A DNA stretch of 9,265 nucleotides from Planctomycetaceae bacterium UBA4655. Lineage in GTDB: Bacteria > Planctomycetota > Planctomycetia > Pirellulales > UBA1268. The notes under the pieces were generated by a model, which saw only the letters and a list, made by a program, of their open reading frames with translations, was not told the origin of the DNA and did not search any database. Each line of letters begins with the position of its first letter. Position 1 is the first letter of the stretch. Location: positions 1 through 9,265 of the forward strand of contig DHLZ01000169.1 in NCBI GenBank assembly GCA_002405515.1. Reading direction: 5' to 3'. Of the stretch, positions 1-4,045 are shown one piece after another. Both the position numbers and the translations under genes were made by a program.

Positions 1-78
1 CAAGACGTAGAGCCATCCGCACTGCACTCGCCGTGCCTAACAGGATTGCCATAAAGGCCCGGAATCATCGAGCACCTG

Positions 79-105
79 GTGTCCTGAATTTCCGATTCAG
101 GACAC
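79..105. repeat. Perfect 11-bp inverted repeat at the accD stop codon
   Basis: The arms GTGTCCTGAAT (79-89) and ATTCAGGACAC (95-105) are perfectly complementary around a 5-nt loop (90-94). On the minus strand the hairpin begins on the last base of the accD TAG stop codon, so it would form at the extreme 3' end of the accD message. No run of T follows on either strand, so it is not a textbook intrinsic terminator. It may be a terminator variant, an RNA-stabilising 3' hairpin or a protein-binding dyad. The structure is certain; its role is inferred. Confidence 0.6.
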
Positions 106-1007
106 TAGCCGGCGCCGCGTCCGCCGCAGTAGTCGATCGCCCGGGCGATCTCGCTCTTGAGATCCTTGCGGTGGACGATCCGGTCGATGAACCCGTGCTC
201 GAGCAGGAACTCGCTCGTCTGAAAGCCCTTCGGGAGCTCGATGCGGATCGTGGCCTTGATCGTGCGGGGCCCCGCGAATCCGATGAGGGCCCGCGGCTCG
301 GCGAACACGAGGTCGCCGAGGCTCGCGAAGCTCGCCGCGACGCCGCCCATGGTCGGGTTCGTCAGCACGGAGATGAAAAGGCCCCCGGCCTTCGAGTGGG
401 CCGCGAGGGCCGCCGAGACCTTCGCCATCTGCATGAGCGAGAGGATCCCCTCGTGCATCCTCGCGCCGCCACCGGAGGCGCTGATGATGATCAGCGGCAG
501 CTTCTCGGCCGTGGCTCGCTCGGTGAGCCGGGCGAGCCGCTCGCCGACGACGCTTCCCATGCTTCCCATGATGAACGACGAGTCGGTCACGCCGCAGGCG
601 ACGCGGCGGGCACGGATCATGCCGGTGCCGGTGAGCACCGCGTCGGTGAGGCCCGTCCGCTTCTGTTCGGCGACGATCCTTTCGGCGTACGCCTTGCGGT
701 CCTTGAAGCCGAGCGGATCGGTCGGCCGGATCGAGGCGTCCCATTCCTCGAACGTTCCCTCGTCCATCAGCTGGGCGATCCGCTGGACGGCCGAGACATA
801 CCAATGGTGGCCGCACTGCGGGCAGACGTTCTGCATCGCCTCCGCATCCTTGCGGTAGATCGTCCCGCTGCAGCCCTCGCATTTCAGCCAGAGCCCCTCG
901 GGAACGCCCCGCTTCGCAGGCGGCTGCTTCTTCGAGGATGGGGGATTTTCGGTGATGGCGTCGATGGGCGCCGAAAGGGCTGTCTGCACCGTTTCCATGC
1001 TCGGCAT
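105..1007 (-). CDS. accD: Acetyl-CoA carboxylase carboxyltransferase subunit beta
   Basis: With AccA, this subunit moves the carboxyl group from carboxybiotin on AccB to acetyl-CoA, making malonyl-CoA for fatty-acid synthesis in the cytoplasm. The 300-residue length matches the family (about 300). A four-cysteine zinc ribbon is present (C43, C46, C62, C65). The crotonase-like carboxyltransferase core follows, with MGSMGSVVGERLARL near 147-161, SASGGGARMHEG at 176-187, NPTMGGVAASFASLGD at 217-232 and GFAGPRTI at 243-250; the glycine-rich stretches form the oxyanion and CoA sites in this family. The C-terminus matches the usual SEFLLEHGFIDRIV. The first 35 residues are low in conservation. Two in-frame ATGs compete (1007 and 998); neither has a strong Shine-Dalgarno sequence, and the first is used here. 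It is last in a minus-strand series after rpe and the phosphatase-like gene, with an 87-bp gap upstream, so it could be co-transcribed or have its own promoter. Confidence 0.96.
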   Translation of the reverse strand: MPSMETVQTALSAPIDAITENPPSSKKQPPAKRGVPEGLWLKCEGCSGTIYRKDAEAMQNVCPQCGHHWYVSAVQRIAQLMDEGTFEEWDASIRPTDPLGFKDRKAYAERIVAEQKRTGLTDAVLTGTGMIRARRVACGVTDSSFIMGSMGSVVGERLARLTERATAEKLPLIIISASGGGARMHEGILSLMQMAKVSAALAAHSKAGGLFISVLTNPTMGGVAASFASLGDLVFAEPRALIGFAGPRTIKATIRIELPKGFQTSEFLLEHGFIDRIVHRKDLKSEIARAIDYCGGRGAG

Positions 1008-1094
1008 TCTACGCGGTGATCGGGGATCGACGCAGCGCCAGTTCCCGCCGCCGGCGTGCCCCGCCGACCGCCACGGATGCCAGCGGGCCTTTCT

Positions 1095-1781
1095 TCAGCA
1101 CGTTCCGCCGTTCAAATGAGGCATCCGCGGCGGTTCGGACGGCTGAACGGGAGGGAGCCGGAGCGGCCGGATCGCCCACTGCTCCGCAAGCGACAGGAGC
1201 CGAACGCCTTCTTCACCTTCCACGGGCCGCCAGAGGTCGCCGACCGGTTCGCCGGCCACCACCCAGCGAATGACCCGCTCCAGCGGTTCGGGAACCACGA
1301 CGGCGATGCCTCCCTGGCCGTGCCTCTTGGCGATCCGCTCGAGCGTGGCCGCGACCCGGTCGCAACACTCGTCGAGCAGTTCTCCCTGCGGCGGCGCCAC
1401 CGACCAGGGATTCTCCAGCCACTGTCGATGGAGTCGCGGCTGCCGCGCCTCGATCTCGTCCACACGCAGGCCCTGCCACAGCCCGTGATCGAGATTTCCG
1501 AGACCGGGACAGGGTTGCGGCTTCAGGCCGAGACGACGGCCCACGATCTCCGCGGTCTCGCGTGCACAGCGGGCCGGGGAGGTGAAAAGACGACGAATCT
1601 GATTGGACGCGAACGAAACCCCCGTCGGAAGCGGATCGAGCATCCTCCCGGCTCGATCGGCGAAGCTGCGGGCCTCCTCCATGCCCGAGGGGCTCAAGGG
1701 GAGGTCGAGCGTCCCCTTGATGCGGCCTTCTTGGTCGTAGGAGGTCTTTCCGGACCGGATCAGCAGCAGAAAATCGGCCAT
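1095..1781 (-). CDS. Histidine-phosphatase-fold protein lacking catalytic histidines
   Basis: The 228-residue protein has the layout of the histidine phosphatase (phosphoglycerate-mutase-like) superfamily: a first strand and catalytic loop, FADRAGRML helix, SNQIRRLFTSPARCARETAEIVGRRLGL-type segment (59-86, the usual 'SP..RA.QTA' region) and a late hydrophobic strand. The defining RHG tripeptide is instead R9-S10-G11, and the strand that normally ends in the second catalytic His reads VVVPEPLERVIR (161-172) with no His. The phosphohistidine acceptor is therefore missing and ordinary phosphatase or mutase chemistry is unlikely; a binding or regulatory pseudoenzyme is inferred. The tail after residue 205 is proline-rich. 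The start at 1781 places the first beta strand at the N-terminus and has GAGGAG upstream, though about 12 nt away. An in-frame ATG at 1817 would add 12 residues without a visible Shine-Dalgarno sequence. It lies between rpe and accD on the same strand. No specific partner or substrate can be named. Confidence 0.8.
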   Translation of the reverse strand: MADFLLLIRSGKTSYDQEGRIKGTLDLPLSPSGMEEARSFADRAGRMLDPLPTGVSFASNQIRRLFTSPARCARETAEIVGRRLGLKPQPCPGLGNLDHGLWQGLRVDEIEARQPRLHRQWLENPWSVAPPQGELLDECCDRVAATLERIAKRHGQGGIAVVVPEPLERVIRWVVAGEPVGDLWRPVEGEEGVRLLSLAEQWAIRPLRLPPVQPSEPPRMPHLNGGTC

Positions 1782-1885
1782 CGAGCGAAGTCGCTCCTCG
1801 GGGGCTGTGGCTTCCATTGCGCAGCGGACACGACCCGCTTCGCGGCGGGCGAACCCCGCTCCAGGGCGTCGGGGAGGCGGCTCAT
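1760..1885 (-). CDS. Possible 41-codon ORF coupled to the rpe stop
   Basis: An ATG at 1885 overlaps the rpe TGA in an ATGA arrangement and is preceded by GGGAGG four bases upstream, a good ribosome binding site. The frame runs 41 codons to a TGA at 1760-1762, 22 bp inside the phosphatase-like gene, in a different frame. Its third codon positions are strongly G/C (about 34 of 40), as in real genes here. The product begins MSRLPDALERGSPAAKR and resembles nothing I recognise. It could be a leader that couples translation from rpe to the phosphatase-like gene, a remnant of a longer N-terminus separated by a frameshift, or chance. Confidence 0.25.
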   Translation of the reverse strand: MSRLPDALERGSPAAKRVVSAAQWKPQPPRSDFARWPIFCC

Positions 1886-2616
1886 GCAGCCTCCCGTGCA
1901 AGGTGTTCGAGGGTGCGGATCGCGGCCTGGTAGTCGCCGGACCGGATGACGGCGCTTCCGGCGACGAGCAGTTCGGCCCCGGCCTTGGCCGCGGCCGCGA
2001 CCGTCGAGGTGGAGATGCCGCCATCGACGCCGATGCGGAACGACAGGCCACGGCGGCGACGGATTTCCGACAGGCTCGATATCTTCTCGAGCGCGACCGG
2101 CAGGAAGGCCTGCCCGCCGAATCCAGGCTCGACGCTCATCACGAGCACGCCGTCGCAGTGTTCGAGGTGGGGCTCGACCCGCGAGAGCGGCGTGGACGGG
2201 TTGAGGGAGAGGTGGGCGAAGGCGCCTCGGCGACGAATCGCGGCCAGAACGGCCCGCACGTCATCGACCGCCTCGACGTGCACCGTGATGCAGTCCGCCC
2301 CGAGATCGAGATAGTGGTCGACCGTCCGGGCCGGATCCTCGATCATGAGGTGGACCTCGATCGGGACGGTGGACGCCCGGCGGACCGCCTCGCAGACCAC
2401 CGGTCCGTAGGTCAGCTGCGGGACGAATCGACCGTCCATCACGTCGAGGTGCAGGGCCCTGGCGCCGGCCGCCTCGAGCCGCTCGATCTCGCGGGCAAGG
2501 TTGCCGAAGTCGCACAGCAAAAGCGACGGCATGACGATCGGACCGGGCGCCGGCAGCCTCGCCGGGCCGCGGGCCTGATCGGCTGTTCGATCTGTCTGGT
2601 CGTCCTGACGCGTCAC
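1882..2616 (-). CDS. rpe: Ribulose-phosphate 3-epimerase
   Basis: This cytoplasmic enzyme interconverts ribulose 5-phosphate and xylulose 5-phosphate in the pentose phosphate pathway, using a metal-dependent TIM barrel. Numbered from a GTG at 2616 (244 residues), the family motifs are PSLLLCDFGNL (S31), LHLDVMDGRFVPQLTYG with H56, D58 and M60, IEVHLMIEDP with H89, VMSVEPGFGGQAF near 160-171, IGVDGGIS with catalytic D198, and VAGSAVI. The metal and acid/base residues are therefore intact. The start is uncertain. The frame stays open to an ATG at 2733, with another ATG at 2694. The ATG at 2532 gives 216 residues and begins at the first barrel strand with no Shine-Dalgarno sequence. Codons upstream of about 2616 have a mixed third position, which suggests non-coding DNA. 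I recall planctomycete Rpe proteins with a short N-terminal extension, so the intermediate GTG was chosen. It is first in its strand series and divergent from pstS. Confidence 0.92.
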   Translation of the reverse strand: MTRQDDQTDRTADQARGPARLPAPGPIVMPSLLLCDFGNLAREIERLEAAGARALHLDVMDGRFVPQLTYGPVVCEAVRRASTVPIEVHLMIEDPARTVDHYLDLGADCITVHVEAVDDVRAVLAAIRRRGAFAHLSLNPSTPLSRVEPHLEHCDGVLVMSVEPGFGGQAFLPVALEKISSLSEIRRRRGLSFRIGVDGGISTSTVAAAAKAGAELLVAGSAVIRSGDYQAAIRTLEHLAREAA

Positions 2617-2702
2617 TGATCGGAGGCGTTCGCCCCGGGCCGACGCGGCCCGCTGCGAAACCTCACTCGCTCCTCGAGAACGGAATCGATCCATTTCTCC
2701 CG

Positions 2703-2722
2703 CCGCCCGATTGTGCGGGCGG
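2703..2722. repeat. GC-rich hairpin upstream of rpe
   Basis: CCGCCCG (2703-2709) and CGGGCGG (2716-2722) form a perfect 7-bp stem with a 6-nt loop. If rpe is transcribed from near a weak TACACT -10-like element on the minus strand (2736-2741), this hairpin lies at the very start of the message. There is no convincing -35 for that promoter. It might control rpe expression or simply be GC-rich sequence; if translation began at 2733 it would be coding. Confidence 0.35.
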
Positions 2723-2768
2723 GAAGATGCCATGGAGTGTACCCTACGACGGGCGTGGGCAGGGTAAG

Positions 2769-2801
2769 CCGACCGTTTCGACCCCTGTTTTCAGCGGTCG
2801 G
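2769..2801. repeat. Spaced 7-bp inverted repeat in the divergent promoter region
   Basis: CCGACCG (2769-2775) and CGGTCGG (2795-2801) are perfect inverted copies separated by 19 bp that include the AT-richer CTGTTTT. The half-sites are 26 bp apart, so they lie on nearly the same face of the helix (about 2.5 turns, depending on pitch). A bipartite operator between the rpe and pst blocks is possible; a random 7-bp match in GC-rich DNA is also plausible. Confidence 0.3.
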
Positions 2802-2825
2802 AAGCCGCTCCGGACGGCCCGCGAA

Positions 2826-2843
2826 CCTTCACGAAATTCTCAC
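2826..2843 (+). promoter_or_regulatory. Candidate Pho box upstream of pstS
   Basis: CCTTCAC-GAAA-TTCTCAC matches the 7-4-7 layout of the classic PhoB site (CTGTCAT-AWAW-CTGTCAY). Each half scores 5 of 7, both share the core TCAC, and the two cores repeat at exactly 11 bp with an A-rich spacer. A TAGAAT -10 follows after 10 bp, the spacing at which PhoB replaces a -35 element in E. coli promoters. Placement directly before pstS fits. The layout is seen in the sequence; PhoB binding is inferred. Confidence 0.65.
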
Positions 2844-2853
2844 GCGGCGTCGC

Positions 2854-2859
2854 TAGAAT
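2854..2859 (+). promoter_or_regulatory. -10 element of the pst promoter
   Basis: TAGAAT differs from TATAAT at one position and stands out in GC-rich surroundings. There is no good -35 hexamer, which is usual for activator-dependent Pho promoters. Transcription would start near 2866, giving a leader of about 30 nt before the GTG start of pstS at 2897. Confidence 0.55.
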
Positions 2860-2886
2860 CCCCGGGGCAATGCCGTCACAAACCAT

Positions 2887-2892
2887 GGAGGT
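2887..2892 (+). promoter_or_regulatory. Ribosome binding site that decides the pstS start
   Basis: GGAGGT is a full Shine-Dalgarno match, five bases (counting from GGAGG) before an in-frame GTG at 2897. The upstream ATGs at 2870 and 2885 have no such sequence, and 2870 would lie only about four bases from the predicted transcript start. This favours GTG. Confidence 0.7.
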
Positions 2893-2896
2893 CGAT

Positions 2897-3934
2897 GTGC
2901 CGTTCTTCTTCGCTCCCGCTTCCGCTTCTCTCTCCCGCCGCGCCGCCACCGTCGTGGCCGCCTCGCTCATCGCCTGCCTGCCACTCTGCTGCGATCGGTT
3001 CATCCACTCCGCGGTCGGCAAGGAGCCCGACGCATCGGCCGGCTCGCTGCCCCCTTACACCCGAGCCACCGGCGAGGTCTCCGGGGCGCTCAAGTGCGTC
3101 GGGTCCGACACGATGAACAATCTGGTCGCCCTCTGGGCGGAAGGCTTCAAGAGGCACTACCCGAGCGTCCGTGAGGCGGTCGAGGGGAAGGGGTCGGCAT
3201 CCGGCCCGCCGGCCCTCACCGAGGGAACGTGCACGTTCGCACCGATGAGCCGCGACTGGAAGCCCTCGGAGACCGACGCGTTCAAGGGCCGCCACGGCTA
3301 CCCGCCCACCGTCGTGCCCACGGCGATCGACATGCTCGCCGTCTTCGTCCACAAGGACAACCCGCTCGAGAGCCTCTCGATGGAGCAGATCGACGCGATC
3401 TTCTCGAAGAACCGCGCCGGCGGACACCCCAAGGACATCCGGACCTGGGGCGACCTCGGCCTGACGGGCGAGTGGAAAGACAAGCCGATCAGCCTCTACG
3501 GCCGCAACGCCACGAGCGGGACCTATGGGTATTTCAAGGAGCACGCGCTCTTCAAGGGTGACTTCAAGCCGACCGTGACCGAGCAGCCCGGCAGTTCGGC
3601 CGTGGTGCAGGCCGTCGCGAGCGACAAGTTCGGCGTCGGCTACAGCGGCATCGGCTACCGCACGGCCGACGTCAAGGCTGTGGCCATCGCCCCGGTCGGA
3701 GGCAGCCCCGTCAAACCGGAGCCGCAGTTCGCCTACAGCGGCGAGTATCCCCTGGCCCGGTTTCTCTACCTGAGCGTCAATTACCAGCCGGGCTCGAAGC
3801 TCGACCCGCTGCGACGCGAGTTCCTGCGATACGTCTTGAGCGGCGACGGCCAGGGCGACGTCAAGAAGGACGGCTACCTGCCGATCACTCCGCCGATCGC
3901 AAAGAGAGGTCTCGCGAGCGTCGGCATCGAGTAG
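2897..3934 (+). CDS. pstS: Phosphate ABC transporter substrate-binding protein PstS
   Basis: This is the periplasmic phosphate-binding protein of the Pst importer; it captures inorganic phosphate and delivers it to PstC/PstA. From the GTG at 2897 it has 345 residues. The N-terminus has a double arginine followed by a hydrophobic run (AATVVAASLIACLPLCC, about 16-32), which looks like an export signal. The LPLCC segment is not a proper lipobox, so lipidation is unclear. The mature domain is a two-lobe binding protein of the PBP_like_2/PstS type: CVGSDTM at 67-73, MSRDW at 117-121, a domain-crossing VFVHKDNPL near 149-157, GRNATSGTYGYF at 202-213 with the S-G-T phosphate loop, and GVGYSGIGY at 246-254. 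It is first in the pst operon, behind a candidate Pho box, and is followed by a 111-bp gap before pstC. That gap may allow more PstS than permease to be made. Confidence 0.94.
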   Translation: MPFFFAPASASLSRRAATVVAASLIACLPLCCDRFIHSAVGKEPDASAGSLPPYTRATGEVSGALKCVGSDTMNNLVALWAEGFKRHYPSVREAVEGKGSASGPPALTEGTCTFAPMSRDWKPSETDAFKGRHGYPPTVVPTAIDMLAVFVHKDNPLESLSMEQIDAIFSKNRAGGHPKDIRTWGDLGLTGEWKDKPISLYGRNATSGTYGYFKEHALFKGDFKPTVTEQPGSSAVVQAVASDKFGVGYSGIGYRTADVKAVAIAPVGGSPVKPEPQFAYSGEYPLARFLYLSVNYQPGSKLDPLRREFLRYVLSGDGQGDVKKDGYLPITPPIAKRGLASVGIE

Positions 3935-3949
3935 CGGGGGGCGACCCCG
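3935..3949 (+). repeat. Short GC hairpin directly after pstS
   Basis: CGGGG (3935-3939) and CCCCG (3945-3949) form a 5-bp stem with a 5-nt loop immediately after the pstS TAG. It is followed by purine-rich sequence, not a T run. It could slow transcription or protect the pstS 3' end, but it is short and may be incidental. Confidence 0.3.
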
Positions 3950-4028
3950 AGCGGGAAGGGAAAATCGCTGTTGAGGCCGGGGCAGGCGAGTCCCCTTCGA
4001 CGACACTTCCCCGACGGATACCCTGACG

Positions 4029-4041
4029 GGACTTGGAGTCC
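4029..4041 (+). promoter_or_regulatory. Hairpin enclosing the pstC Shine-Dalgarno
   Basis: GGACT (4029-4033) and AGTCC (4037-4041) pair around the loop TGG. The pstC ribosome binding site GGAG (4035-4038, seven bases before the ATG) lies across the loop and the 3' arm. If formed, the hairpin would limit PstC translation relative to PstS. It is a five-pair stem with a 3-nt loop, so the effect could be mild. Confidence 0.4.
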
Positions 4042-4045
4042 GCGC

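Noticed and set aside
1..68. Possible starts of another minus-strand gene at ATG 52 or ATG 68, open to the window edge
   Set aside because: There are fewer than 25 codons in either frame, no ribosome site and no recognisable protein.
1006..1011. TAGAAT on the minus strand, overlapping the first accD ATG, as a -10 for a near-leaderless accD message from ATG 998
   Set aside because: No -35-like hexamer sits at the right distance, and a six-base match alone is weak.
33..1019. A 328-codon open frame on the plus strand across accD
   Set aside because: It is the antisense shadow of accD, with no recognisable domain and Arg/Glu/Asp-heavy content.
1317..1325. An R-H-G tripeptide (residues 153-155) in the phosphatase-like protein
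   Set aside because: It lies in a loop before the late beta strand, not after the first strand where the catalytic RHG belongs, so it does not restore the active site.
2957..2995. Cys pair after the PstS hydrophobic segment as a lipoprotein site
   Set aside because: The residues before the Cys (L-P-L) do not fit the usual lipobox with a small residue at -1.
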